From NCBI RefSeq assembly GCF_035994945.1, contig NZ_CP108677.1:1550001-1614000 (forward strand): a DNA stretch of 64,000 nt, given 5' to 3'. Below are positions 1 to 8,892 of the stretch, piece by piece; position 1 is the first letter of the stretch; each line of letters starts with the position of its first letter. The position numbers were made by a program, and so were the translations under genes. Origin of the DNA: Streptomyces sp. NBC_01216. GTDB lineage: Bacteria; Actinomycetota; Actinomycetes; Streptomycetales; Streptomycetaceae. The notes beneath the pieces are model-generated. The model did not search any database. It saw only the letters and a program-made list of their open reading frames with translations, and had not been told where the DNA came from.

Positions 1-1927
1 CGGAGCCGTGGGTGATGTCATGACTGGGTGTCTGTTCCTGCGGGGCCAGGGCCAGCGCCATCGCGTGGTCCATGAGGGCCCGGTCGTCGACGGCGTGTCC
101 GGCGTCGTACAGCGCCCAGGCGGTCCCTCCGCCGCCGAAGTGCAGGCCGGGGCGGATGGAACGGGTGTCGGTCCGGGCCGCTATCCAGTGGCCGGCGGTG
201 GAGATCAGCTCCGGCAGCCGCGGGTCGCCGGTGAGTTCGAAGTACCGTGCCAGGACCGCCAGGACACCCGCCGCGCCCTGCTGCACGGTGCAGGGATCGG
301 TCTCCCCCGCCAGGGTGGACACGGGCCACAGCCGCTCCTCGTGCGGGGTCATCGAATCGACGAGGTGGTCCACGATCCCCGCCACCGCGTCCCGCGCCGT
401 GTCGCGCCACGGGGCCTCGTCCGCCGGGCCGGCGGCCGGGCGCTCCGGGCGTGCCCCCTCCGTGTGCGCCCCCTCCGTCCGGCGGAGGGCCGCGCGCGCC
501 TCGGCCGGGTCCCAGCGCTGGGCCGGATCGTCCTTCATGAGCCCGAGGATCATCTCGGTGAGGCCGTCCGGCAGGCGGAGCACCCCGTCGCAGACGCTCA
601 GCCACTCGGCGAGGCGTCGCTCCGCCGCCCGGTCGGCTGGTTCCTCCGACAGCAGGTTCGGTACCTTCCCGGCGAGGACGAAGCAGACGGTGGCGCCGAG
701 GCTGTAGTAGTCGGCCGTCGGGGCGACGGGCGCGCCGGCCAGACGCTCGGGAGCGCTGAAGCCGGGGGTGCCCACCGTCGTCGGGAGGGCGTCGTCGTCC
801 TTCAGGACGGCGAGTTCCAGGTCGATCAGGCGCAGTTCGCCGTCCGGCCGGACCATGATGTTGGCGGGTGTGAAGTCCCGCAGGACACAGTCGTGGGCGT
901 GGGCCTCGGCCATGAGGTCCACCAGGCGCCCGGCCTGCGCCAGCGCCTCGGTGCGGTAGCGCGAGCTCCCGGCGTCGCGGAAGCGCTCGGCGACCCAGTT
1001 ACGCAGAGGGATGCCCGGAATCTCCTCCTGGGCCAGGAACAGGTGTCCGCCGTGCTCGAACATGGCGAGGGGTTCCGGTGCCAGGCCCGTGCCGCGCAGG
1101 GTCTCCAGTGCCCGCGCCTCGGCGCGCAGCCAGTCGCGTACGTCGCGGCCGGACGCGTCGGCCTCCACGTGCGGCCGGGCCTCCTTGATGACCACGGGCG
1201 CCCCCGTGGTGACGTCCGTGCCCCGGTAGACGCCGCCCTTGTTCGTGTGGCGGATCGCCTCCCGTACCGAGAACCGGCCGCCGAGCACCACGTCGCCCGT
1301 CCGTGCCTTCTCGGTGCGCGGTGGGGCCGGCGCCGGGTCGGGGAAGGGACTGACCGCCCAGGACGGCGGAGCGTACCGGCCGACGCGTACGTCCTCCACG
1401 GGGTTGCCGTCGGGGTCCTCGATGAACCACACCAGCAGTCCCTCTTCGGACAGCCGCCGCCGGCCGACGAAGGCGCCGTAGCGGTAGTGCACCAGGCTGT
1501 TCACGGCATACGCCTGATCGGACAGGATCCGGGGGCCGGCCAGCCCCGCGGTGGCCTGGTGCAGTGCCTGCGCGATCCGGGCGGCGTCGGCGTCGGAGCG
1601 CGGATAGACGGTGATGAACTTGCCCGAGCTTCCCCGCGGCGTGGCACGGGAGTTGAGCGCGCTCACCTTCTCAAGGGACCGGGCGAACTTGAACGGCGAT
1701 TCCTCCCGCAGCAGCACGTCCAGGGCCTTGGCGAGAACGGCCGGCGCGGAGGCGGACGTGGCCGACACGTGCAGCTTCCAACCCTGCTCACGCCGCGTCG
1801 TGCGCGGGGGTGTGAGGCGGCACCACATCTCGTCTGCGTCGGAGGTCCAACGCGCCCCCGAACCCGTGGCGTCCAGGGCGCGGCGGAGTACATCTTCGAG
1901 GTCGACTTCGGTTGCGTGGCTCGTCAT
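1..1927 (-). CDS. Class III/IV lanthionine synthetase (LanKC/LanL-like), C-terminus beyond window
   Basis: Three-domain RiPP enzyme that phosphorylates Ser/Thr of a precursor peptide, eliminates the phosphate and cyclises with Cys. Seen: an N-terminal lyase-like region (about residues 1-205, with GKFITVYPRSD near 100 and HYRYGAF near 150), a kinase domain (about 212-490; Lys in VVIKEARP, catalytic loop LRDFTPANIMV near 350 with Leu in place of the usual His, metal loop LIDLELA), then the start of a LanC-like cyclase from about 505. The window edge cuts it at about residue 642, so the zinc ligands that would separate class III from class IV are not visible. ATG at 1927 follows GAGAGGGA; an in-frame ATG at 1987 would add 20 residues but has a poorer ribosome site. 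Family certain, class not. No obvious precursor gene lies beside it. Confidence 0.85.
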   Translation of the reverse strand, partial: MTSHATEVDLEDVLRRALDATGSGARWTSDADEMWCRLTPPRTTRREQGWKLHVSATSASAPAVLAKALDVLLREESPFKFARSLEKVSALNSRATPRGSSGKFITVYPRSDADAARIAQALHQATAGLAGPRILSDQAYAVNSLVHYRYGAFVGRRRLSEEGLLVWFIEDPDGNPVEDVRVGRYAPPSWAVSPFPDPAPAPPRTEKARTGDVVLGGRFSVREAIRHTNKGGVYRGTDVTTGAPVVIKEARPHVEADASGRDVRDWLRAEARALETLRGTGLAPEPLAMFEHGGHLFLAQEEIPGIPLRNWVAERFRDAGSSRYRTEALAQAGRLVDLMAEAHAHDCVLRDFTPANIMVRPDGELRLIDLELAVLKDDDALPTTVGTPGFSAPERLAGAPVAPTADYYSLGATVCFVLAGKVPNLLSEEPADRAAERRLAEWLSVCDGVLRLPDGLTEMILGLMKDDPAQRWDPAEARAALRRTEGAHTEGARPERPAAGPADEAPWRDTARDAVAGIVDHLVDSMTPHEERLWPVSTLAGETDPCTVQQGAAGVLAVLARYFELTGDPRLPELISTAGHWIAARTDTRSIRPGLHFGGGGTAWALYDAGHAVDDRALMDHAMALALAPQEQTPSHDITHGS

Positions 1928-2055
1928 GCCTGTCCCTCTCAACGGCGAGGACCGCTGGTTGGAATATGCCTTCGGTGAGAAGAACATATAATCCGGGCCC
2001 TGAAAACGTCAGTGAGTGCGGCGAGCGCACGGGGTCATTCGGATGCCGGGCGATG

Positions 2056-2382
2056 TCAACCGGCGCATAAAAGTGGCGTACAGGAGCGCACGGGGCGGGA
2101 ATACCCCATGAATACGTACTCGTTGATGTGACTGAAGGGACTCGTGAGCGTGAAGTAGACGGAGTTGACCTGCCCCGATCCTGCGCATACCACGGATACC
2201 GAATCACGGTGAACCGTCGGGGAGCGCCTTTCCGTAATCCATGACATCAGGCCTTCGCACCGAATATCGACCGACCAAGCTCTTGACATCGACACCTGCC
2301 GGCCTGCCTCTCCGGAGCACCGAATGCCGGCCGAGCAACGACCCTGACCATGACGAACACCGCCAGGGCGCCGTTTCCGCAC
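2056..2382 (-). CDS. Weak candidate small protein, possible lanthipeptide precursor
   Basis: A 108-codon frame on the same strand as, and 128 bp upstream of, the lanthionine synthetase. The GTG start is preceded by GGAGGAAGG. The first 70 codons have poor third-position GC and look non-coding; the last 40 are better and carry Ser, Thr and two Cys (ending RSCTPLLCAG), the residue types such a synthetase uses. I see no leader motif of a known class III or IV precursor. A shorter product from an internal start is possible. Position is the main argument, so confidence is low. Confidence 0.18.
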   Translation of the reverse strand: MRKRRPGGVRHGQGRCSAGIRCSGEAGRQVSMSRAWSVDIRCEGLMSWITERRSPTVHRDSVSVVCAGSGQVNSVYFTLTSPFSHINEYVFMGYSRPVRSCTPLLCAG

Positions 2383-2387
2383 CGAAT
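2195..2387. repeat. Four copies of CACCGAAT at about 61-bp spacing
   Basis: The word GCACCGAAT occurs at 2257, 2317 and 2379, with a variant ATACCGAAT at 2196. Spacing is 60-62 bp. The intervening sequences show only patchy similarity, so this is either a very degenerate tandem repeat or coincidence. Unlike a CRISPR array, the conserved part is only about 9 bp. Confidence 0.3.
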
Positions 2388-3493
2388 CCTTCCTCCGAGC
2401 CGGGCCGCAGTAAAGAGTCCGATCACGCCACGAGAACGATCAGGCCCGAGATGCGCACCACCAGCGCTCACGATCAGGCATGCGAGCCGTCACTTCGCCC
2501 GCAAACGTCGGCCACTCAACAATTTCCGAACAGCCGCTCGGACTTGACTCGAAATAGCGAATCCCGAATCCTCGGACCCGGTCGGGCACACGACACTCCG
2601 GACACCAATCCACCACGCGCCCGTGTCCGCGACCGGAAAACGGAAGAAGAAGACGCGCCGGACGACCTGTGGCGACGGAAGTCGACGGAAGTCCTTGACG
2701 CCTCCGGCTCCTTTCACCGGCACGGCACGCGGCACCCCGACCGGTGGCGGCGACACTCGCGGCGGCCGATGACGCGAATCCGATCACGCCCGGCGGCCCG
2801 GCCGTCGCCACGCGGCTGGCCGAGAGGTGCGGTCCGCCGGACGGGCTCCTGCGGCCGGTCAGGACGCCGGGCGGGTCCGAGTCGGCCGCCGCCTCGGCGA
2901 TCCTGGCGGTCGGGTGGATGCGGCCCATCACTTCGGGACGGACGCGCGCGACATCCAGGCAGCCGAATGCGCGCGGCACGGGCTGCCCCCCGCACGGGTG
3001 AGAACTTCACGACCGGTGAGGGCACAGGTCGACGACCTGATGACCGGCCGGGGGACCGACAAGCGCCGGGAGCAGGCCGGCAGGCCGCTCGATCAGGCTG
3101 GCGAAAGCGGACAGGGGAGGCCCTCCGGCGGTCTCGTGCCGGCGAGCGCACACGGTCAAGCGGTCACGCCCGCGGTCATGCCGTGGGAGGGGTCTCCGCC
3201 CCCTCGCGTCCTCAGAGCCTCGGCCCTCACCGGACTCCGGCCCCGGAGCCTCCGGCTGCGACACCGGGCCGGGAGCCGTCGCGGCATCGACCGACGACTC
3301 TCCGGCCCCGACGGAACGCGCCCCGGGGCTCCTTTCCCTCCCACACACACAACTGCTTGAACGATTGATCACAGAGAATCACGTTGCCATCACGTTAACG
3401 GAAGACCTCTTGACCCTCAGCCACCCAACGGCTTCACTTTCGGCCACCTTGGCTGTAAATGATGCAGCCTGTCAGGGAGGTTGGATTCAACCA

Positions 3494-4612
3494 ATGAACG
3501 CACATCTGCGTCGTGCCGCCGTCACAGCCGCGGTCACCGCCATGCTCATACCCCTCGCGGCCTGCGGGACCGAGGAGGAGCCGGGCGTGAGGCTGAGCGA
3601 CGACATCATCGTCGGACTTCTCCTCCCTGAGAACCAGGCCACCCGCTACGAGCAGTTCGACAAACCGGTCATCGAGGAGCGGATCGCCCGGCTCACCAAC
3701 AACAAGGGCACGGTCCGCTACGCCAATGCCCGCAACGACGCCGCGCTGCAGGCGCGCCAGCTCGAATCCATGATCACGACCGGGGTCGACGTGCTGATCG
3801 TGGACGCGGTGGACTCCAAGTCCATCGCCGACGCGATCAGGAAGGCAGACGAGGCCGGCGTCCCCGTCGTCGCGTTCGACCGCCTCGCCGAGGGCCCCAT
3901 CGACGGCTACGTCTCCTTCGACAACGAGCAGGTCGGCCACATCCAGGGCAAGGCCCTGCTGGAGGCCCTCAGGAGCGGCGCTTCTTCGGGGTCCGGCTCG
4001 CCGACAGGCAAGATCGTGATGATGAACGGCTCGCCGACCGACCCCAATGCCGCCGTCTTCAAGAAGGGCGCGCACACCGAACTCGACGGCGAGGTCGAGG
4101 TGGGCATGGAGTACGACACCCAGGACTGGAAGCCGGAGAACGCGAAGGCCAACATGGAGGCCGCGATCGCCTCCCTCGGCAAGGACACCGTCATCGGCGT
4201 CTACTCCGCCAACGACGGTATGGCGGGCGGCGTCATCACGGCGCTGAAGTCCGCGGGGGTCACCGACCTCCCACCCGTCACCGGTCAGGACGCGGAGCTG
4301 GCCGCGGTGCAGCGCATCGTCGCCGGAGACCAGTACATGACCGTCTACAAGCAGTACGCGCCGGAGGCCGCCGCCGCCGCCGAGATGGCGATCCTGCTGG
4401 CCCGGCACATCGGGCTCGGCCCCGCCGCCCACACGGACATCGAGACGCCCACCGAGAAGTCGGTGCCGACCGTGCGTGTCCCGGTCATCGCGCTGGTCAG
4501 GGACAACATCAAGGACACCGTCGTCAACGACGGTGTCTACACGGTGGAGCAGATCTGCGTCCCGGAGTTGCTGGATGCCTGCGCAGAACTCGGGCTCACG
4601 CCGGAAGCGTGA
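3494..4612 (+). CDS. Sugar ABC transporter substrate-binding lipoprotein (XylF-like)
   Basis: Extracytoplasmic sugar-binding protein of the periplasmic-binding-protein type 1 family, most like D-xylose/multiple-sugar binders. The 372-aa product starts with a lipoprotein signal (MNAHLRRAAVTAAVTAML, lipobox LAAC), then IIVGLLLPENQATRYEQFDKP, the LIVDAVDSKSIADAI strand-helix and PVVAFDRLAEGPIDGYVSFDN, all typical of XylF relatives. ATG 3494 is chosen because it begins the signal peptide; a longer in-frame reading from 3365 would bury it. GGGAGG at 3475-3480 is rather far upstream. No permease or ATPase gene is adjacent, so it is an orphan that must share a transporter encoded elsewhere or act as a sensor. 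Confidence 0.9.
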   Translation: MNAHLRRAAVTAAVTAMLIPLAACGTEEEPGVRLSDDIIVGLLLPENQATRYEQFDKPVIEERIARLTNNKGTVRYANARNDAALQARQLESMITTGVDVLIVDAVDSKSIADAIRKADEAGVPVVAFDRLAEGPIDGYVSFDNEQVGHIQGKALLEALRSGASSGSGSPTGKIVMMNGSPTDPNAAVFKKGAHTELDGEVEVGMEYDTQDWKPENAKANMEAAIASLGKDTVIGVYSANDGMAGGVITALKSAGVTDLPPVTGQDAELAAVQRIVAGDQYMTVYKQYAPEAAAAAEMAILLARHIGLGPAAHTDIETPTEKSVPTVRVPVIALVRDNIKDTVVNDGVYTVEQICVPELLDACAELGLTPEA

Positions 4613-5232
4613 ATGCCGCGCGTGACGGCGGGCGCGTGAACCTCGGCGACACCGCGAGTCGCCCCACCGCGCGTCGTGACGGAGCGAACACCGCCTGACG
4701 CGGCACCGCCGGTCCTCGGGAGCCGCCCGCATGCCCCCGGCGCGGGCGGTCCTCGATGCCACGTCGGAGCCGAGGTCAAGGACGTTCACGGGCGAGGCCC
4801 GGCCGGCCGGAGGCGGCCGATACGCCCCCGCCGAACGTCGAGCCGATGGCGGTGTCACCTCGCTGCGGGCCGATGACGACGCCGTCTCATACCGCCGGTG
4901 TGTCGCGACCACTGACGACACCCACGGCCGCCCGGTACCGCGCATCCGGACCTGCCGCGGGCGGGCGGCGACCGCGGCAGGTGCCGGCCGTGCCGAGAAC
5001 CCCGGAAGGAAACGGCTGGCCCCGGGCGCCCGCCGAAGGTCCCGCCGACGCCGGGGCGCCGAAATGATCGGCGTGCGGGGTCGACGGAACCGGGTAACGT
5101 CCCTGCCATGTTCTTCCAGACGCCGATTCACGGGTGAGAGCGTGACGGGCACCCGCCGACGTCCCAGGACGTCGCCGCCCGTCTCCCACCGATGAATCCG
5201 TAGACCACTTCACACCATGACCGGGAGAACCC
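4613..5232. other. Intergenic stretch without a gene
   Basis: 620 bp between the sugar-binding protein and the DUF6243-like gene. Several short frames overlap on both strands, none with a convincing start plus codon bias. It must contain the promoter of the downstream small gene; I see no clear operator. Confidence 0.6.
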
Positions 5233-5448
5233 GTGACCGACAGCAAGAACATCAACAACCCCGTGGGCCAGGGCGGCGGCCAGCGCAAGAAGCTGTCCCG
5301 CGCCGAACGGCAGAACAACGGTCCGCACCGCAACCTCGACCGCCGGAACGCAGCCGACCGGAAAGCGGAGCTGGTACGCAAGATGCGCCAGAAGACAGGC
5401 GCCAGTGAGGGGACCGGGCAGACGGGCGACGACACCGCACAGAGCTGA
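5233..5448 (+). CDS. DUF6243-family small basic protein
   Basis: 71 aa, very rich in Lys, Arg, Asn and Gly, with the pattern KNINNPVGQGGGQRKKLSRA near the N-terminus, which I recognise from a conserved Streptomyces small-protein family (DUF6243). GTG start at 5233 with GGGAG seven bases upstream. No membrane segment or catalytic motif is visible; the composition suggests nucleic-acid binding, but that is inference. It stands alone and convergently faces the SHOCT-protein gene. Confidence 0.8.
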   Translation: MTDSKNINNPVGQGGGQRKKLSRAERQNNGPHRNLDRRNAADRKAELVRKMRQKTGASEGTGQTGDDTAQS

Positions 5449-5556
5449 CGCACCGCCGGCCGCAGAGCGGCCCCGGTACGGCGGCAGGGCTGCCCTGGCG
5501 GGCCGCTCACGCCTCGCGGTGGACCGCCAGGGGTCGCCCCGTTCCGAACAGGGTCG

Positions 5557-5592
5557 GAGCCTGTCGGTCGAAGGCCGCCCGACAGGCTCTCG
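5557..5592 (-). repeat. Dispersed hairpin repeat, copy 1, at stop of SHOCT gene
   Basis: Perfect inverted repeat GAGCCTGTCGG / CCGACAGGCTC (5557-5567 and 5579-5589) around an 11-nt centre containing GAAGGCC. It lies 3-6 nt past the stop codon of the minus-strand SHOCT gene and between convergent genes, so it can serve as a transcription terminator. On the minus strand it matches the copies near 40542, 52627 and 61325. Confidence 0.75.
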
Positions 5593-5594
5593 GC

Positions 5595-5996
5595 TCAGTG
5601 GAGGATCTTCTCCTTGGCCCGCTGGAACTCGGCGTCGGTGATGTCGCCCCTGGCGCGGATCTCGGAGAGCTTGGCGAGTTGATCCGCCTCGTTCCCGGAC
5701 CCACTGTCGGCGGTCTCGCGGATGTAGTCGTCGAGTGCCTTCTGCTGGGCTTGGACGTGCCTCGTCTCGCGCTTGCCCATGCCCTTGCCCCGGGCGAGGA
5801 CGTAGACGAACACGCCGAGGAAGGGGACCAGGACCACGAAGACGAGCCATCCCGTCTTGGCCGCACCGCTGAGCTCGTCGTCACGGAAGACGTCGCCGAT
5901 CACCCGGAAGAGCAGAACGATCCACAGGACCCACAGGAAGATCCACATGACCGTCCAGAACGCTCCGAGCACCGGGTAGTCGTAGGCCAGAGTCAT
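5595..5996 (-). CDS. SHOCT-domain membrane protein
   Basis: 133 aa. Two membrane segments at about residues 9-32 (FWTVMWIFLWVLWIVLLF) and 48-68 (GWLVFVVLVPFLGVFVYVLA), the arrangement of the phospholipase-D N-terminal-like family, then a short SHOCT domain at the C-terminus (EIRARGDITDAEFQRAKEKI). ATG 5996 is preceded by AAGGAG. The start codon overlaps the stop of the 85-aa gene upstream (ATGA), so translation is probably coupled. Function unknown; such proteins often assemble through the SHOCT motif. Confidence 0.85.
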   Translation of the reverse strand: MTLAYDYPVLGAFWTVMWIFLWVLWIVLLFRVIGDVFRDDELSGAAKTGWLVFVVLVPFLGVFVYVLARGKGMGKRETRHVQAQQKALDDYIRETADSGSGNEADQLAKLSEIRARGDITDAEFQRAKEKILH

Positions 5997-6250
5997 GTCA
6001 CCACTCCTTCTTCCTCGCCTCCGCCGGCCAGCGGGGGCAGCCCGGGACCCTCTCCGGTGTCGAGCGGGCACGAGGCGGGTGAGGCCCCCCTGGCCACCGG
6101 CACGGCGACGGGGGTCAGCACGTACGTCTCGGGAGCCCGGCAGGATCGCTCGAAGACATTGCGCGTCGTCCGGGCAGGTGTGTCAGCCTCGGGCGCGTCT
6201 GCCTCACGTGAGTCACCGACCCCCGCGACACCGGTCCTGTTCCGGGGCAT
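5993..6250 (-). CDS. Hypothetical 85-aa protein between sulfatase and SHOCT genes
   Basis: Not a recognised family. Evidence for being real: ATG 6250 sits 9 nt after GGGAAGGGAG, third-position GC is high throughout, and its stop overlaps the ATG of the SHOCT gene as ATGA. The product is soluble-looking, Pro/Gly/Glu-rich, with two Cys (FERSCRAPETYVL and ASPASCPLD) and an acidic tail GGGEEEG. It begins 47 nt after the sulfatase stop, so the three genes look like one operon. A modified peptide or a sulfatase accessory factor are possible but unsupported ideas. Confidence 0.5.
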   Translation of the reverse strand: MPRNRTGVAGVGDSREADAPEADTPARTTRNVFERSCRAPETYVLTPVAVPVARGASPASCPLDTGEGPGLPPLAGGGEEEGVVT

Positions 6251-6297
6251 CCTCCCGCTCCCTTCCCGTAGCTGCTGGTCCGATGGGCTCCGGACGT

Positions 6298-8652
6298 TCA
6301 GTCGATCATGAACCAGCCGCGTACCTGCGCCTCGTGATCGACGTAACGCGCGCCGGAGACGTCGACGACGACCTTGTCGATCGTGCCTCCGGTGAACGGG
6401 AACGGCCCCTGGTAGTCGGGCGTGACCGGCGAGGCGTCGTCGCGGCCCACGCAGATCCCGTCCCCGACGACGCAGAAGGCGCCGGGCTGGGTGACGATGT
6501 CGTCGTGGCCCACTTCCTGGTCGTCCACGTAGAGCGTGAGGGTCCCCGTGGCACCGGGCATCGCCGGGTCCGTGCTGCGGCCGTTCGCCGCGAACTCGGC
6601 CGTGAGCACGTGCCTGCCCGGCGGGACCTCCCGGTCGGCCGCCACGACCTGCAGGTGGGTGCCGACCCAGTTGAACGCGTAGTGCAGGCGATGGTCCTTG
6701 ACATAGAGGCTGTGGCCCCCGGCGACACCTCCGTGGGCGTAGAGGACGCCCTCGGCATCCGCCGATCCGACGTCCACCCCTGCGGCGATGGTGTACGACC
6801 GGCCACTGGTCACCACGCCGGACTGTTCGGGCACCGCCGGGGAGTCGGGGTAGTACACGTACCGGTCCCGCTCGGGGCTTCCGTGCGGGCGCTCGGCGAG
6901 CACCTGTTCCAGGGCGCTGCGGTCGTCGAGCGGCAGGCCGTTGTAGAGGCCCGCGTGGTAGTACCAGAGGCTCTTGAGGGTCTCCAGCCGTTCCGGCTCC
7001 CGCGCGGCGAGGTCCGTCGACTGCGCGCGGTCGGTGGTGAGGTCGTAGAGCTCCCACACGTCGTTCTCGAAGTTCCCCCAGCCGCTCAGGGGCGGGTGAA
7101 CCGTGCAGGCCAGCCACCCTTCGTGGTAGAGGGACCGCTGCCCCAGCATCGCGTAGAACTGGGTCCGGCGCCCCGGCGCCGCGGGGTCGGTGAGCGAGGC
7201 GGCGAAGCTCTCGCCCTCGATCGGGTTCTGCGGGCAGCCCTTGATCACCTCGGGAGGTTCGATGCCGAGCAGGTCGTAGACCGTGGGCACGACGTCCACC
7301 GCGTGGACGTACTGCCCCCGCACCTCTCCCCGGGCCTCGATCCCCGCCGGCCAGGCGACCAGACACATGTCGGCCACTCCGCCCTCGTAGCCGGCCCAGC
7401 GCTTCCAGTACGGGAACGGGGTGTCGAACGCCCAGGCCCACCCGGTGTTGTAGTGGTTGTAGGAGGACGGACTGCCGAGCTCGTCGATGCGTTCGAGGGA
7501 AAGCGCGGTCGGCGTGTCCACGCCGTTGAAGAACCGCCACTCGTTGAACGTTCCGTTCGGCCCGCCCTCACCGCTGGCCCCGTTGTCGGAGACGGCCACG
7601 ATGATCGTGTTGTCGAGCTCGCCGGAGGATTCGAGGAAGTCGAGCACCCGGCCCAGCTGGTCGTCGCTGTACGAGACGTATCCGGCGAACACCTCGGCCA
7701 TCCGGACGAACAGGCGTCGCTCGTCGGCACTGAGGTCGTCCCAGGGCCGGACGGTGTCGAGCATCGGCCACAGTTGGCCGTCCGGCCCGGTCGCCGTGGG
7801 CTCGCCATGGGGGTTGATCGGGGAGAGTCCGGTGTTCTCCGGCAGCAGACCGAGTTCCTTCTGGCGGCGCAGGATGCCGGGCCGGATGGCCTCGTACCCC
7901 TCGTCGAAGACGCCTTTGTACCGGTCGGCCCACTCCTTGAAGACGTGGTGCGGCGCATGAGCCGCGTCCAGGGAGAGGTACATGAGGAAGGGCTTGCCGG
8001 GATCGACGACTTTGGCGGCCCGGATGAACTCGACGGCCTTGTCGGAGAGGTCCTTGGCGATGTGGTACCCCTCTTCGGGCGTGGCCGGCGGGTCGACCGG
8101 GTGGTTGTCGTAGATCAGGTCCGGGTACCAGCAGCTCGATTCGCCGCCGAGGAAGCCGTAGAACCGCTCAAAGCCGCGCCCCAGGGGCCAACGCCCCTTG
8201 TACGCGGCCATGTTGATCTCCTCGCCGGGGGCGAGATGCCACTTGCCGACGCAGTAGGTGTTGTAGCCGCGCTCGCCCAGCACCTCCGAGATGAATCCGT
8301 TCTCGAACGGGATGCGGGTGGAGATCCCGGGGAAGCCGGAACTGAACTCGGCGATCGTCGCCATCCCGTTCGACGTCGCGTTCCTGCCGGTCATCAGCGA
8401 GGCCCTGGTCGGGGAGCACAAGGCCGTGGTGTGGAAGTTCGAGTAACGCACTCCCATGTCGGCGATCCGCGACATCGCCGGCGTCTTCACCGGGCCGCCG
8501 AAGCACTCCATCGTCCCGTATCCGACGTCGTCCCAGGCGATCATGAGTACGTTCGGAGCGTTCTCGGGCGCCTTCGGCGCGAGGAACGGCGCCCAGTCCG
8601 GCTGCGAGTCCCGGATGTCGAGGGCGATCTTCCCCTTGAAGGGCTTGGCCAT
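6298..8652 (-). CDS. Type I arylsulfatase (Cys-type formylglycine sulfatase)
   Basis: 784 aa, predicted to hydrolyse sulfate esters. Metal-binding start VLMIAWDDVGYGTMECFGG, then the sulfatase signature with Cys79 in TTALCSPTRASLMTGR; the C-x-P-x-R core marks the Cys that must be converted to formylglycine. The rest follows arylsulfatases of the large bacterial type (KPFLMYLSLDAAHAPHH, SDNGASGEGGPNGTFNEWRF). The last about 160 residues form an extra beta-rich domain. No signal peptide is seen, so it is probably cytoplasmic. ATG 8652 follows CGAGGAGAAT. The divergent gene encodes a radical-SAM maturase, a likely activator of this enzyme. A TCACCC-N5-GGGTGA site lies 72 nt upstream. Confidence 0.92.
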   Translation of the reverse strand: MAKPFKGKIALDIRDSQPDWAPFLAPKAPENAPNVLMIAWDDVGYGTMECFGGPVKTPAMSRIADMGVRYSNFHTTALCSPTRASLMTGRNATSNGMATIAEFSSGFPGISTRIPFENGFISEVLGERGYNTYCVGKWHLAPGEEINMAAYKGRWPLGRGFERFYGFLGGESSCWYPDLIYDNHPVDPPATPEEGYHIAKDLSDKAVEFIRAAKVVDPGKPFLMYLSLDAAHAPHHVFKEWADRYKGVFDEGYEAIRPGILRRQKELGLLPENTGLSPINPHGEPTATGPDGQLWPMLDTVRPWDDLSADERRLFVRMAEVFAGYVSYSDDQLGRVLDFLESSGELDNTIIVAVSDNGASGEGGPNGTFNEWRFFNGVDTPTALSLERIDELGSPSSYNHYNTGWAWAFDTPFPYWKRWAGYEGGVADMCLVAWPAGIEARGEVRGQYVHAVDVVPTVYDLLGIEPPEVIKGCPQNPIEGESFAASLTDPAAPGRRTQFYAMLGQRSLYHEGWLACTVHPPLSGWGNFENDVWELYDLTTDRAQSTDLAAREPERLETLKSLWYYHAGLYNGLPLDDRSALEQVLAERPHGSPERDRYVYYPDSPAVPEQSGVVTSGRSYTIAAGVDVGSADAEGVLYAHGGVAGGHSLYVKDHRLHYAFNWVGTHLQVVAADREVPPGRHVLTAEFAANGRSTDPAMPGATGTLTLYVDDQEVGHDDIVTQPGAFCVVGDGICVGRDDASPVTPDYQGPFPFTGGTIDKVVVDVSGARYVDHEAQVRGWFMID

Positions 8653-8724
8653 GGCGATTCTCCTCGTGGCCCCGAGTGCCGACCTGCTGTCCCTCCACGA
8701 TGCCCGGGGACGGCCCGGCTCGCC

Positions 8725-8741
8725 TCACCCCTGACGGGTGA
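8725..8741. promoter_or_regulatory. TCACCC-N5-GGGTGA palindrome, sulfatase promoter
   Basis: Perfect 6+6 inverted repeat TCACCC-ctgac-GGGTGA in the sulfatase/maturase divergent region, 72 nt upstream of the sulfatase ATG. Identical arms and spacer length recur at 8842 and 10576. Interpreted as a regulator-binding site; the regulator is unknown. Confidence 0.65.
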
Positions 8742-8837
8742 CACGGCACGGCGGCGGCACGCGGCGTCGCCGAGCCCCGGCCGGGACGACGTGCTCGCCT
8801 CGCGGGCACCGATGACGGCGTACGAGGGAATCTGCCC

Positions 8838-8862
8838 GGCGTCACCCGTGCCGGGTGACGCC
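8838..8862. promoter_or_regulatory. TCACCC-N5-GGGTGA palindrome, maturase promoter
   Basis: Perfect 10+10 inverted repeat GGCGTCACCC-gtgcc-GGGTGACGCC, whose core 8842-8858 is the same TCACCC-N5-GGGTGA element. It ends just before GTG 8863 and 30 nt before GTG 8893. If it is an operator it argues that the maturase starts at 8893 rather than at ATG 8812. Confidence 0.65.
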
Positions 8863-8892
8863 GTGAGCGACACGGGGCCCCATCCTGGGCCG

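Larger units (their letters stand above)
1928..3493. other. Long intergenic stretch, lower GC, no firm gene
   Basis: About 1.56 kb between the lanthionine synthetase and the sugar-binding protein. 1,980-2,650 is clearly less GC-rich than the rest of the window. Open frames exist on both strands, but none combines a good start, high third-position GC along its length and a recognisable family. 2,700-3,360 is GC-rich again and may be a decayed gene that I cannot identify. The only items worth listing are the weak minus-strand frame 2056-2382 and the spaced GCACCGAAT repeats. Confidence 0.6.

Noticed and set aside
8..1978. Plus-strand 656-codon open frame
   Set aside because: Mirror of the lanthionine synthetase. 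It shows no domain, its composition is Gly/Arg-rich as in antisense high-GC frames, and the opposite strand gives clear kinase motifs.
2195..2387. CRISPR array with a 61-bp period
   Set aside because: The period matches type I-E arrays, but only about 9 bp are conserved and there is no palindromic 28-29 bp repeat or cas gene.
5995..8892. Long plus-strand extension of the maturase frame (1420 codons in total)
   Set aside because: Only the part after about 8812 has radical-SAM homology; the earlier part is antisense to the sulfatase, which has an intact active site and ribosome site.
8812..8892. ATG 8812 as the maturase start
   Set aside because: It would place the perfect palindrome inside the coding region and add a tail unlike the usual short N-terminus; not fully excluded.
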